DNA of 64,000 bases from an uncultured Maribacter sp. GTDB lineage: Bacteria; Bacteroidota; Bacteroidia; Flavobacteriales; Flavobacteriaceae. Shown here piece by piece: positions 16,270 to 25,233 of this stretch; the stretch's first letter is position 1; each line of letters begins with the position of its first letter. The DNA is taken from NCBI GenBank assembly GCA_947493885.1, contig CANLTE010000004.1:476492-540491 (forward strand). Reading direction: 5' to 3'. Below the pieces are notes generated by a model that worked only from the letters and a program-made list of their open reading frames with translations, had not been told where the DNA came from and made no database searches. Both the position numbers and the translations under genes were made by a program.

Positions 16270-16998
16270 ATGATTAAAGCCATATTATTTGATTTTGACG
16301 GAACGTTAGTGGATTCTGAGTCTTTACACTTCGCTGCTTGGAACAACACGTTGAAAAAATATGATATTAAAATAACCGAAGAAGATTACCTAAACAACTT
16401 TGCTGGAATTCCTACCCCGCAAAATGCAAGTCTCCTAAAAACCAGATATGGTATACAAAAATCAACCCAAGAGCTGGTAAACGAAAAAGAATCACAAACA
16501 GCATTGATGGGGCGGAATTTCGACATACCCTTTATGCCCTTCGCCTTAGAACTTATAGAAATTCTAAAAAAAACTAACCTACCAATGGCAATAGTCACCG
16601 GAAGTCCTAGGTCGGAAATGGAGCCAACGCTCAAAAAAGCTGGTATTTTTGAATATTTTAAGTATACAATCACGAGGGACGATGTTGAAAAAAGCAAACC
16701 AGACCCAGAACCGTATCTAAAATGTGTAGAATTAATGGGATTCCGGAAAGATGAATATTTGGTTTTTGAGGACACTTGGGGTGGAGTAAAGTCAGCTAAG
16801 GCAGCCTCTCTTAAATGTTTTGGCATCCAAAAATCCGAGGATTTATTACTTCAACTCAAAGAAGCTGGAGCTGACAAAACATTTAAAAGTTTAGAAACGG
16901 CATACAATTACCTTATCGCATCAGGTTTTTTTATAAATACAGATGATAGCATTTACAAAAGCGAATTATTGCGCGTATTAAAAAGTAAAACATTTTAA
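16270..16998 (+). CDS. HAD-superfamily hydrolase, beta-phosphoglucomutase-like
   Basis: 242 residues. Motif I DFDGTLVDSE (Asp8, Asp10) is followed by a helical cap (about 17-90), motif II TGSPRSEM, motif III Lys in KSKPDPEPY, and motif IV EDTWGGVKSA. It belongs to the pgmB/phosphatase-like group (cap type C1) and may act on a sugar phosphate. A tail of about 30 residues beyond the core is of unknown use. It follows the SemiSWEET gene by 12 nt; both are probably co-transcribed. Confidence 0.88.
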   Translation: MIKAILFDFDGTLVDSESLHFAAWNNTLKKYDIKITEEDYLNNFAGIPTPQNASLLKTRYGIQKSTQELVNEKESQTALMGRNFDIPFMPFALELIEILKKTNLPMAIVTGSPRSEMEPTLKKAGIFEYFKYTITRDDVEKSKPDPEPYLKCVELMGFRKDEYLVFEDTWGGVKSAKAASLKCFGIQKSEDLLLQLKEAGADKTFKSLETAYNYLIASGFFINTDDSIYKSELLRVLKSKTF

Positions 16999-17136
16999 AG
17001 TTAAGCTGTGTAAACTAATTGCTAGTTCTTGCCACTAAAATCTACACGAATTTTACATTCGGTTTGTATTCATTAAATTAAATGCTTAACATAGTAGTCA
17101 ACCACATACAAGACGTTAAGTAATGTAAAAAATGAA

Positions 17137-18015
17137 ATGGAAGAATCTGTAGCGTATAAAAATTTAGAACTACAAAAGATAAAAGTTGGAGAGGTCACCA
17201 TTGGTTTACGCCAAATAGGTAGCGGAGAAAATTTAGTTTTTATACACGGTTTTCCTACTCATGGATATACTTGGAGAAAAACATTGCAGGGGTTATCCAA
17301 TAATTTTAAGTGTCATATTCTTGACCTACCTGGACTTGGTGATAGTGATTGGACCAAAAAAACAAATTTTAATATCTCTTCTCAAGCATCAGTTATTCAA
17401 ACTTTATTGGAAAGATTAGGCATTATCAAATTTAGCCTAATAGCGCATGATTCTGGAGGTACAATTGCAAGAATTATTGCTATAAACAATCCGGGTAAAG
17501 TAAAAAACCTGATATTAATAAACACCGAAATTCCATATCATAGACCCCCTTTTATTGAATTATATCAAAAAACTTCGCGATTACCCTTTTCATCTTTCTA
17601 TTTCAGAAACAAATTAAGTCAAATAAGATTTGTAAAATCCTCTATGGGATTCAAACAAGCCTATACAGATAAAACTATGTTTGATGATGAAAATAATCTT
17701 GGACCATACTTAAAACCTTTAATAGATTCCAATAGAAAAACCAAAGGCGCCTTTAAGTTTCTTAGAGGGATTGATTGGGATATTATTGATGACTTTAAAC
17801 AAACACATAAAAAGATAAAAGCCAATGTCTTGCTACTTTGGGGAGAAAACGATAAAACTTTTCCAATAAATTTAGGGAAAGAAATGATGCATCAATTCGC
17901 CAGTAATTGTGAGTTTAAAACCATAAAAGAAGCTTCCTTACTTCCTCACGAAGAAAAGCCAAAACAGGTAGTTAATGAAATACTGCAATTTGTAGAAAAA
18001 AAATACACTTCTTAA
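17137..18015 (+). CDS. Alpha/beta hydrolase, haloalkane-dehalogenase/epoxide-hydrolase-like
   Basis: 292 residues, no signal peptide. The oxyanion HGFPTHGYTWR begins at His37. The nucleophile elbow is HDSGG with Asp105 in place of Ser, as in haloalkane dehalogenases and epoxide hydrolases. The acid is probably in WGENDKTFP, and the base His is in LPHEEKP near 274. A helical lid lies between about 135 and 215. The substrate is unknown. It stands alone, 138 nt after the HAD gene, with no clear promoter box. Confidence 0.88.
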   Translation: MEESVAYKNLELQKIKVGEVTIGLRQIGSGENLVFIHGFPTHGYTWRKTLQGLSNNFKCHILDLPGLGDSDWTKKTNFNISSQASVIQTLLERLGIIKFSLIAHDSGGTIARIIAINNPGKVKNLILINTEIPYHRPPFIELYQKTSRLPFSSFYFRNKLSQIRFVKSSMGFKQAYTDKTMFDDENNLGPYLKPLIDSNRKTKGAFKFLRGIDWDIIDDFKQTHKKIKANVLLLWGENDKTFPINLGKEMMHQFASNCEFKTIKEASLLPHEEKPKQVVNEILQFVEKKYTS

Positions 18016-18080
18016 CATTGCCTATGATAATTACTCAGTCTAAACAGATTACTTTGTATACCATTAAATAAAATTAAAAT

Positions 18081-18641
18081 ATGAAATGTTCAGTTTACAT
18101 CGCTACCAGTGTAGATGGATTTATTGCAAAACCAGATGGAGATATTAATTGGCTGCATACAGCTGGTAATTTGGAAGCTGATATGGGAACCGAAGATATG
18201 GGGTTTAACGCCCTTATGAGTTCTGTAGATTGCATGGTAATGGGTCGTAAGACTATGCAAATAATTTCCGATATGAATTTAACACCTGAACAATGGTTTT
18301 ACGGTGATATGCCAATCTTTGTATTGAGTAATACGCTTCATAAAGCACCTGATAACCTTAAAGAAAAAGTGGAGATGTACTCGGGGGATATCAATGACCT
18401 AGTTACATTATTAAGTGAAAAAGGCTATAAACATGCTTATATAGACGGAGGAACAACCATTCAATCATTTATTAATCTTCAATTGATAAATGAAATAACA
18501 ATTACCAGAATACCAGTATTATTAGGAGAAGGAATTCCATTATTCGGAAAAACACTTAAAGCTATTAAACTAGAAAAAGCTGCTGCTAACGCATATGTAA
18601 ATGATTTTGTACAAGTTAAATACTCAGTAAACTATGAGTAA
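18081..18641 (+). CDS. Dihydrofolate-reductase-like (RibD C-terminal) reductase
   Basis: 186 residues of the RibD C-terminal/DHFR-like superfamily. Visible are the N-terminal strand CSVYIATSVDGFIAKPDGDINWL, the cofactor region MVMGRKTMQI, PIFVLSNT, and HAYIDGGTTIQSFI. Such stand-alone proteins (YyaP-like) use NADPH; the natural substrate is usually unknown. The stop codon overlaps the next start by 8 nt, so the downstream gene is translationally linked. Confidence 0.9.
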   Translation: MKCSVYIATSVDGFIAKPDGDINWLHTAGNLEADMGTEDMGFNALMSSVDCMVMGRKTMQIISDMNLTPEQWFYGDMPIFVLSNTLHKAPDNLKEKVEMYSGDINDLVTLLSEKGYKHAYIDGGTTIQSFINLQLINEITITRIPVLLGEGIPLFGKTLKAIKLEKAAANAYVNDFVQVKYSVNYE

Positions 18642-19206
18642 CAAAACAAACATTTTAAAGAGGAAAGTAAACAGGATAAAAAACATAATATATTTAAAAA
18701 AATGTAACATAACGTTGTTCTTTTTTATGTTGTTCTCCGCTGTAAATGCCTTTGCACAAAACAACTATGTAAAACTACCACAAGCTAAAACAAATAGCCC
18801 TACCTTAATTTTCAACAAAACAATAATTGGAAGCGAACACCTATTAAAAATACTTGACCTTTCAAAGGAAGATGTTCATGACGTATTGGTTTTAAAAGAC
18901 AAACCATACGAAAAAACCAGTGACTACTATAACCTTAGCTCGCAGGGTGTATTGTTTGTAAATTTAAAAATTGAACTTGCCAGTAAAACGCAATCTGAAA
19001 TGAATACTTTCTTTGGACTTGATGAACAAAATGAAATCTATATTGATGGCTTTTTACTGGATACAAAAAAATACAGTATTGCGGTTGCTGGAATTACAGA
19101 GGTTGAAATTGTAGAACCCAATAACATAAACAAACTAAAAGAAAGGGTTTTAAACATATGGACCTTACCAAAAACCAAAAGGTACAGCAAAAGAAATTTA
19201 AAATGA
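18634..19206 (+). CDS. Exported protein of unknown function
   Basis: 190 residues. A basic N-terminus (MSNKTNILKRKVNRIKN) is followed by a membrane segment (ITLFFFMLFSAVNAFAQ), then a soluble domain rich in Lys and Asp with NEIYIDGFLLDTKKYSIAVAGITEVEIV, reminiscent of a TonB plug or carboxypeptidase-regulatory fold, but not convincing. It overlaps the preceding reductase by 8 nt and the next gene by the sequence ATGA. No family recognised. Confidence 0.7.
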   Translation: MSNKTNILKRKVNRIKNIIYLKKCNITLFFFMLFSAVNAFAQNNYVKLPQAKTNSPTLIFNKTIIGSEHLLKILDLSKEDVHDVLVLKDKPYEKTSDYYNLSSQGVLFVNLKIELASKTQSEMNTFFGLDEQNEIYIDGFLLDTKKYSIAVAGITEVEIVEPNNINKLKERVLNIWTLPKTKRYSKRNLK

Positions 19207-19631
19207 GTGTTTATAAGTCAAAAACTGGATACAAAATCATTACTTTTTTGACCTTGTTCTTCAGTGGGAATATCGAATTCTTGATTTTTCAAAAAGAACC
19301 TATAGAAGCAATTTTATCCGTTAGTGTAATTTTTGCATTAGTCTATGGTCTATTTCTATATGTAAATTTTTCAACGAAATATGAGATTACGGATAACGGA
19401 ATGCTAAAGATAAAATGCGGCTTTTTTTACAATAAAAAATTTGACATAGAAAAAATCAAAAAAATAGTGAAGACTTCAAATTTGATTTCGTCTCCAGCTC
19501 CATCGTTGGACCGCATTGAGCTAACCTATGGAAAATTTGAAACCATTATTATTTCTCCAAAAAACAAAATTGAATTTGCAAATCAATTGATGAAAATAAA
19601 TCCCAAGATTGAAAACAAAATAGTTGAATAA
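19203..19631 (+). CDS. Membrane protein with a bacterial PH-like domain
   Basis: 142 residues. Two membrane helices near 11-29 and 35-55 are followed by a soluble beta-rich segment (FSTKYEITDNGMLKIKCGFFYNKKFDIEKIKKI) that fits bacterial PH-like domain (bPH_4 type) proteins. The frame opens at 19158 but the ATG at 19203 overlaps the previous stop as ATGA, which is preferred. Function unknown. It converges on the DUF922 gene; no terminator was seen in the 16-nt gap. Confidence 0.75.
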   Translation: MSVYKSKTGYKIITFLTLFFSGNIEFLIFQKEPIEAILSVSVIFALVYGLFLYVNFSTKYEITDNGMLKIKCGFFYNKKFDIEKIKKIVKTSNLISSPAPSLDRIELTYGKFETIIISPKNKIEFANQLMKINPKIENKIVE

Positions 19632-19647
19632 ACAAAAGAAATAAAAA

Positions 19648-20178
19648 TCACTTCGCTAACTCCTTTTTTATTATAGCATTCCAGCGTAATTGCGCTTCCA
19701 AGTTTCTAGAAAAATTAGTCTCGTTATCGTAAGTATTCTGAAAATCGTTAAGCTCATGAAGTGTGGTTTTATATATTTTTTGAATTTCGCGCTTAATATT
19801 ACTTGTAAACTTTGTACTACTAAGTTGCACTCTCATTTTTCGAGCAAATAGTTCCGAGATATCAAAATGCAATTGTTCATGACTTAAAATTACATCATCA
19901 CAAAGCTCTTTTTTGTACCAAGACTTATCAGGATAAAAATGTGCTTCTACGGTAAAATGAACCTGCATAACATTACCCTCGTAGGTGGTTGAAAACTGAT
20001 ACGAAATTCCACTTGCTGTTGTAGCTGCCGCTCTGGTAACCGAGGGCGGTTTTGCTTTAAAGTCTGACCAAGTAAGTTTCACCTCTGGGCTCCACAAAAT
20101 CATCTCCTCACTTTCTTGTCCCGAAGCAAAATTGCCTACAAACAGAAAAACAAGGAATATGTATTTTAAAGCACCCAA
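19648..20178 (-). CDS. DUF922 family protein, predicted metal-dependent protease
   Basis: 176 residues, exported (LKYIFLVFLFVGNFASGQ). DUF922 is a predicted zinc-protease-like domain; the HEQLHFDISE segment is an HExxH-like metal motif (HEQLH). The frame has no ATG near the signal peptide: the only usable start is the TTG at 20178, which overlaps the osmC stop by 13 nt, so translation is probably coupled to osmC. It ends the guaA-LysM-osmC-DUF922 run. Confidence 0.82.
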   Translation of the reverse strand: MGALKYIFLVFLFVGNFASGQESEEMILWSPEVKLTWSDFKAKPPSVTRAAATTASGISYQFSTTYEGNVMQVHFTVEAHFYPDKSWYKKELCDDVILSHEQLHFDISELFARKMRVQLSSTKFTSNIKREIQKIYKTTLHELNDFQNTYDNETNFSRNLEAQLRWNAIIKKELAK

Positions 20179-20573
20179 TTAAAAGTTATTATTTTTTCGA
20201 TATCAGGGTGAAGACTATGATGCACAGGACAAGTCATAGCCGTATTTTTAAGTATTTTGCGTTCCTTTTCTTCAACATCAGCTGGTAAACTCAAAACAAC
20301 TTCAATCTTTGTAATTCTTCTGGGGTTGGTTCCCATGTGCTTTGTTACCTCGGCTGTAGCATTTTCGATATTAGCATTGATGGTTCTAGATTTAATCCCC
20401 ATCACAGTTAACATGCAGCTTGCCAAACCAGTAGCAACGGTATCTGTTGGAGAAAAAGCTTCTCCTAACCCATTATTATCTACTGGCGCATCAGTAACAA
20501 AAATATCGCCAGACCTTAAATGTTCGTTGGTTGTTCTTAATTTTCCAGTATAAGTAACTTTAGACGTTGCCAT
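20166..20573 (-). CDS. OsmC/Ohr family peroxiredoxin-like protein
   Basis: 135 residues. OsmC proteins reduce organic hydroperoxides with two cysteines: here Cys53 in GLASCMLTVMGIK and Cys115 in TAMTCPVHHSLH, the typical spacing. The N-terminal strand TYTGKLRTTNEHLRSGDIF is also typical. Cytoplasmic. It lies 2 nt after the LysM gene's stop and overlaps the DUF922 gene, so it is in the same operon. Confidence 0.93.
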   Translation of the reverse strand: MATSKVTYTGKLRTTNEHLRSGDIFVTDAPVDNNGLGEAFSPTDTVATGLASCMLTVMGIKSRTINANIENATAEVTKHMGTNPRRITKIEVVLSLPADVEEKERKILKNTAMTCPVHHSLHPDIEKIITFNWVL

Positions 20574-20575
20574 AT

Positions 20576-22747
20576 TTACTTTTTTGTTTCATCTTTAGTT
20601 TCTTCCTTCGTCAACTCTTTAATTCTCATATCCTGAAAACTCATAATATATGACGCTCGGTTAACAACACCTACATCTGTATTTTCATAATCAAATTTAT
20701 TGGCTGCATACTCCGTTACCCCAATTTCTTGAGAGACCGCCTTTAAATTGTTTTTATAAGCCAATTTCAACAACACATCATACGTAATATCAAAACCACG
20801 TGTTGCATACCTATCTGGGTTTTCGCCAAACCTTTTTTTATACATTCTGGTAAAGGAGTTTGAAGACATTTCCTTATACACCGACGGATATGTAAATCTT
20901 AAATTGGAAAGATGAGAATTAGAAATTACATCATTATCAAAAGCTTTGTTCTTATTTGTGGTAAACATTTTTACCATTACCTCTTCATTAATTGAAGAGT
21001 TTAAAATAGAACTTACGCTAGATATTACTTTAAAATTGTTAGTCTCCAAGAAAACCCAATTTTCAACATCCTCAGATAACATTTTAGTTAAGTTATCTAT
21101 ACTAATGGCTACATTCTTTTTTTCCTCTTTTAATATTACAATTTTTGCACCTGGAAATTTTTCGAGAATTTGTTCTTTCACCAAAACATTTTCTGCATCC
21201 GCAATTACAACGATATTCTGGTCAGTTCTATTTTCTTCCACGTAATTTAACAATCGGTCGCGAAGCACTTCTTCTGGAGAATAGGTGTAGTATAAATTTG
21301 GAATTTGCTCATTAATTTTTGCTGGAGCGGGAGCCAATACCGGAACATCGTACATACGGGCTTTGGTAGCAACCTCTTTTAACGAAATAGCGTCCAACGG
21401 ACCAATTATAGCGCTGTATCCAGCAAGGGATTCTTCGGCTAAAATTTGTCTAGTTGTATTTATATTTAATTGATTATCTAATGTTTTTACATCAACAGAA
21501 ACACCTAACTTTTTAATAGAATCTAACGCCACCAAAGCTCCAGAATACAATCCTAAACTAACTTTAAGACTACTTCTATTGGCAATAGTTTTAGCAACTG
21601 TTTTCTTATCTTTTAAATTAAGCTTATCTAACCTAAAAGGAAGCATAAAAAGTAGCTTTGGTTTGTTAACTACATTTATACTATCGATTAAATTAATTTT
21701 ATCAACGATCAATGCATTACGAACCTCAAAATCACCTGTTTGATTTTTTGGAAGTTTCAAAACCATTCCTGCTTTTAATCCCCCACTTAACTTAGGGTTT
21801 AAGGTAACAAGCTCTCTCCAAGAAATGTTGAACTTTCTGGTAAGACTAAACTCCGTTTGTTTTGGTTTAACCTCATAAAAGATAAAATTCTCCGTATTTA
21901 CCGCCTCTGGGTCCTTTTTTTTCTGAGGAATACGTAATACCATCCCCTCTTTTAATCCTCCCCGTTCTTTAATTTCGGGGTTTAGTTTCATAAGCTCATC
22001 CGCTTTAACCCCAAAATTCTTTTCCATATTGTAAAAAGTTTCCTTTGCGGGAACTTTATAAGAAACGTAATTAGGAGCTTCTACAGCTACCACATTTGTT
22101 TTTGGCACTCTAAGCAGCTGCCCTTTCGCCAAATAATCAGTAGATGTAGACAAATCGGGATTTAAAACCAGAAGACTATCTAGTGTAATTTCAAATTTAT
22201 GCGCAATGCTCCACCTAGTCTCACTAGGAGACACCGTATAGGTTTCAAAATCGGCCTCATTAATAACAACTTCCTTTTTCTCAACTCTTCTATACTTAGG
22301 AATTTTTAGGCGCATTCCCTTTTTTAGTTGTTGCGCATATAGCTCCTTATTATACCTTTTAATATCTTCTTCGGTAATTCTATATCGTTTTGCAATTCCA
22401 AATAAGGTTTCTTTTTTTCTAACTTTATGTGAAGTAAAACCAATGGGTTTTTCCTGAACCACATTTTTTTCGACTTTTTCAACAGTTTTGGTTGAATTCG
22501 TAGAAATATCAGAAGCTTTTGCATCTAAAGGAATCACCAAAATAGTATTTGGTTTTACTCCCTCTCCTTTTTTTATCTCTTTATTAAAAGATAAAATACT
22601 GTACGGAGTTACTTTATAATGCTTTGCTATACTTTCTAAAGTTTCTCCTTTTTTAACAGCATGGGTAGTAAGTTTTTGAGCAACAACTTTACATGATACT
22701 AAAACAAATAAAAATACTAAGGCGGTATTTTTGAAAAATTGGTTCAT
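20576..22747 (-). CDS. LysM-repeat protein with a periplasmic-binding-like domain
   Basis: 723 residues with a lipobox-like signal (LVFLFVLVSC, Cys 19). Five LysM modules of about 48 residues follow (about 28-75, 103-150, 166-216, 226-276, 288-335; each begins with a pattern like KKGETLESIAKHYKV). They bind peptidoglycan. The C-terminal half (about 365-700) has a type I periplasmic-binding-protein fold (VSVDVKTLDNQ, YSAIIGPLDAISLKEVA). Two ATGs are possible: 22759 overlaps guaA by 10 nt, while 22747 lies just after the guaA stop. The second gives a normal signal peptide and is preferred. Function unknown; it follows guaA. Confidence 0.88.
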   Translation of the reverse strand: MNQFFKNTALVFLFVLVSCKVVAQKLTTHAVKKGETLESIAKHYKVTPYSILSFNKEIKKGEGVKPNTILVIPLDAKASDISTNSTKTVEKVEKNVVQEKPIGFTSHKVRKKETLFGIAKRYRITEEDIKRYNKELYAQQLKKGMRLKIPKYRRVEKKEVVINEADFETYTVSPSETRWSIAHKFEITLDSLLVLNPDLSTSTDYLAKGQLLRVPKTNVVAVEAPNYVSYKVPAKETFYNMEKNFGVKADELMKLNPEIKERGGLKEGMVLRIPQKKKDPEAVNTENFIFYEVKPKQTEFSLTRKFNISWRELVTLNPKLSGGLKAGMVLKLPKNQTGDFEVRNALIVDKINLIDSINVVNKPKLLFMLPFRLDKLNLKDKKTVAKTIANRSSLKVSLGLYSGALVALDSIKKLGVSVDVKTLDNQLNINTTRQILAEESLAGYSAIIGPLDAISLKEVATKARMYDVPVLAPAPAKINEQIPNLYYTYSPEEVLRDRLLNYVEENRTDQNIVVIADAENVLVKEQILEKFPGAKIVILKEEKKNVAISIDNLTKMLSEDVENWVFLETNNFKVISSVSSILNSSINEEVMVKMFTTNKNKAFDNDVISNSHLSNLRFTYPSVYKEMSSNSFTRMYKKRFGENPDRYATRGFDITYDVLLKLAYKNNLKAVSQEIGVTEYAANKFDYENTDVGVVNRASYIMSFQDMRIKELTKEETKDETKK

Positions 22748-22749
22748 AT

Positions 22750-24282
22750 TTATTCCCATTCTATAGTTGCTGGCGGTTTAGAGCTTATGTCATATACTAC
22801 TCTATTAACGCCTGGAACTTTATTTATTATTTCGTTTGATACTTTTTGTAAAAACTCATAAGGTAAATTTACCCAATCCGCCGTCATACCATCAGTGCTT
22901 TCTACAGCTCTTAAAGCTACACATTTTTCGTAAGTTCTTTCATCTCCCATAACACCTACACTATTTACGGGTAAAAGCATGGCTCCGGCCTGCCAAACAC
23001 TATCATATAATCCCCATTCTTTTAATCCGTTAATAAAAACGGCATCCACTTCTTGAAGAATGCTAACTTTTTCAGGGGTAATGTCCCCTAAAATTCGAAT
23101 CCCTAATCCTGGACCAGGAAATGGGTGTCTCCCTAAACGTTCTTCACCAATATCCATACTAGCTCCTACCCTACGAACCTCATCTTTAAACAACATGCGT
23201 AGTGGCTCTACCACCTTTAATTTCATATAATCTGGCAATCCACCTACATTATGATGACTTTTTATAGTAGCTGAAGGTCCTCCTGTTGCTGAAACCGATT
23301 CAATAACATCTGGATATATTGTTCCTTGGGCAAGCCAAGTTGCATCTTCTACCATATGAGATTCATCATCAAAAACATCAATAAAAACGCCTCCAATAAT
23401 TTTACGTTTTTTCTCTGGATCACTTTCTCCTGCTAAAGCTTCCAAAAAACGTGCCGAAGCGTCAACCCCTTTAACATTAAGTCCCATGCCCTCATACTGC
23501 TTAAGCACATCTTGAAACTCATTTTTACGCAACAATCCATTATTCACAAAAATGCAGTGTAAATTTTTCCCGATAGCTTTATGCAATAAAACAGCTGCTA
23601 CTGTAGAATCTACCCCTCCAGATAAGCCCAAAATAACTTTTTCATTACCAATCTTCTCTTTTAGTTCGGCTACCGTAGTATCTACAAAAGCATCAGGTGT
23701 CCAGGTTTGCTCTATTTTAGCAATTTTCACTAAAAAGTTTTCTAGTAACTGTTTTCCATCGGTACTGTGATATACTTCTGGGTGAAATTGAATTGCGTAA
23801 GTATCTTCATCTTCTATTTTATAGGCTGCATTTTCTACATCGGTAGTACTTGCTAACCTGTAAGAGTTTGTTGGCAATTGTTTTATGGTATCTGAATGAC
23901 TCATCCAAACTTGGCTACCTTCAGAAATACCTTCAAAAAACAATTCGTTTTCTTTTACATACGAAAGGTTTGCTCTACCGTATTCTCTAGTGTTAGACGG
24001 AGCCACATTTCCTCCTTTAAAATGTGCTAAATACTGTGCTCCATAACAAACCGCTAAAAGTGGTTTTTTACCTTGTATTTGAGATAAATCTGGGTGCGGA
24101 GCATCGTCTGCCCTTACAGAAAAAGGAGACCCAGATAGAATCACAGCTTTGTATTCAGAAAGGTTTTCTGGTACTTTGTTATACGGTTTTATTTCACAGA
24201 ATATATTTAATTCTCTAACTCTTCTAGCGATAAGTTGTGTGTACTGAGAACCAAAATCTAAAATTAGGACGTTGTTTTGCAT
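22750..24282 (-). CDS. guaA: GMP synthase (glutamine-hydrolysing)
   Basis: 510 residues converting XMP to GMP with ATP and glutamine. Class I amidotransferase domain (1-190) with the catalytic Cys in [14 protein letters not shown] near 77 and FHPEVYH; PP-loop synthetase domain with [13 protein letters not shown] near 222; C-terminal GMP synthase dimerisation domain ending [12 protein letters not shown]. The frame has an earlier TTG at 24288, but the ATG at 24282 gives the standard N-terminus [18 protein letters not shown]. The -7 box ends 3 nt upstream, so the mRNA may be leaderless. Confidence 0.98.
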   Translation of the reverse strand: MQNNVLILDFGSQYTQLIARRVRELNIFCEIKPYNKVPENLSEYKAVILSGSPFSVRADDAPHPDLSQIQGKKPLLAVCYGAQYLAHFKGGNVAPSNTREYGRANLSYVKENELFFEGISEGSQVWMSHSDTIKQLPTNSYRLASTTDVENAAYKIEDEDTYAIQFHPEVYHSTDGKQLLENFLVKIAKIEQTWTPDAFVDTTVAELKEKIGNEKVILGLSGGVDSTVAAVLLHKAIGKNLHCIFVNNGLLRKNEFQDVLKQYEGMGLNVKGVDASARFLEALAGESDPEKKRKIIGGVFIDVFDDESHMVEDATWLAQGTIYPDVIESVSATGGPSATIKSHHNVGGLPDYMKLKVVEPLRMLFKDEVRRVGASMDIGEERLGRHPFPGPGLGIRILGDITPEKVSILQEVDAVFINGLKEWGLYDSVWQAGAMLLPVNSVGVMGDERTYEKCVALRAVESTDGMTADWVNLPYEFLQKVSNEIINKVPGVNRVVYDISSKPPATIEWE

Positions 24283-24285
24283 CCG

Positions 24286-24293
24286 CAAAAATA
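24286..24293 (-). promoter_or_regulatory. -7 promoter box of guaA
   Basis: TATTTTTG on the minus strand fits TAnnTTTG and lies 3 nt upstream of the guaA ATG (24282), a spacing that implies a leaderless message. Confidence 0.55.
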
Positions 24294-24414
24294 GTAAAAT
24301 GAAAACTTTGTGAAAGTTTATGAGCAGTATATTTAATAGATTTCAACAAAAAAAAGATATTGTGATATTTCAATCAAAACAAGGGTATTGATTTTCAGTA
24401 TATTCTTAAAAAAG

Positions 24415-24442
24415 AAAAGTCTGGAAACCACTCCAGACTTTT
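24415..24442 (-). terminator. Orphan terminator hairpin between divergent genes
   Basis: AAAAGTCTGGA (24415-24425) and TCCAGACTTTT (24432-24442) form a perfect 11-bp stem with a 6-nt loop. On the minus strand it is followed by CTTTTTTAAG, a usable U-tract; on the plus strand no T-run follows. No annotated minus-strand gene lies directly upstream, so it probably ends a small RNA made from the 24443-24680 gap. Confidence 0.7.
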
Positions 24443-24580
24443 GAATCAAAATCGAAAACCAACCTAAACACATACCTAAGTATGTACTATTAAGATGTTT
24501 TTAAACCAAATTAACTAACCAACTTTTTTGTAACAAACTCCACCAAGGCAATATGACCTACCTCTATTTTGGTGGAGTTA
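24415..24580 (-). ncRNA. Candidate structured small RNA upstream of guaA
   Basis: The 402-nt gap between guaA and the PNPOx-like gene holds three ordered hairpins: 24536-24546/24569-24579 (AACTCCACCAA/TTGGTGGAGTT, 11 bp), 24470-24475/24480-24485 (ACATAC/GTATGT), and the terminator at 24415-24442. On the minus strand the last is followed by a U-tract. No clear promoter box was found, and a short frame ending VEFVTKKLVS overlaps the first stem but lacks an ATG. An RNA gene is the best reading, not proven. Confidence 0.4.
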
Positions 24581-24684
24581 ATTACAACCTATTTCATAGC
24601 ACTTTTATTTATATAACAATCAACTCAGAAAAAACCCTACCATAATTTTTATTTTTTTTAATTTTATATAAAATACTTGTGTAT

Positions 24685-25230
24685 ATGATTGAGTCTCAGT
24701 TTATAGAATTAAACAAAGAATTACATAAAGCAACTACAGAAAAAGGTCACCCTTTTAGATGTGCAACTTTGGGTACAGTAGGTCTTGGAACAATGGCGAG
24801 ACTTAGAACTGTAGTGATAAGAGGGTATTCGGAAACTGATGGAATTACGTTTTACACTGATAAGCGTTCAAAAAAAGTTATGCACCTTAAAGAAAACCCT
24901 AAAGCTAGCATACTTTTTTATCATCCTACAAAGTTACTTCAACTAAGAATTGAAGGTATTGCAAGTATTAACAACAATCGTGAAGAGCTAAAAGCGTACT
25001 GGGAGAATATATCTAAAGAGGCTAAAAAAGATTACACAACAACAGAGGCGCCAGGAACCAAGGTAGAAAATATTGAAACCATTGAATACTTAAATGAGAG
25101 TAATAATTTTTGTGTAGTTACCCTAGTACCACATAAAATTGAGTATTTAAAATTGTCTAACCCCCAACATATTAAAATACAGTATACCAAGGAAAACAAT
25201 GCATGGCTCAGCGACTATTTAGTTCCTTAA
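24685..25230 (+). CDS. Pyridoxamine 5'-phosphate oxidase-like flavoprotein
   Basis: 181-residue FMN-binding split-barrel protein. The core GHPFRCATLGTVGLGTMARLRTVVIRGYSETDGITFYTDKRSKKVMHLKENPKASILFY is shown by its ends only (about residues 22-79): it has the FMN-binding Arg-Thr-Val pattern and the Lys/Asn-rich DKRSKK loop. C-terminal IEYLKLSNPQH is as in PNPOx-like proteins. It may act on pyridoxamine phosphate or another substrate. A GTG two codons earlier (24679) is also in frame; the ATG at 24685 is preferred. It converges on bshC with a 3-nt gap. Confidence 0.85.
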   Translation: MIESQFIELNKELHKATTEKGHPFRCATLGTVGLGTMARLRTVVIRGYSETDGITFYTDKRSKKVMHLKENPKASILFYHPTKLLQLRIEGIASINNNREELKAYWENISKEAKKDYTTTEAPGTKVENIETIEYLNESNNFCVVTLVPHKIEYLKLSNPQHIKIQYTKENNAWLSDYLVP

Positions 25231-25233
25231 TTT

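Noticed and set aside
16386..16826. Minus-strand 146-codon frame within the HAD gene
   Set aside because: Shadow of a HAD hydrolase with all four motifs; no promoter or family.
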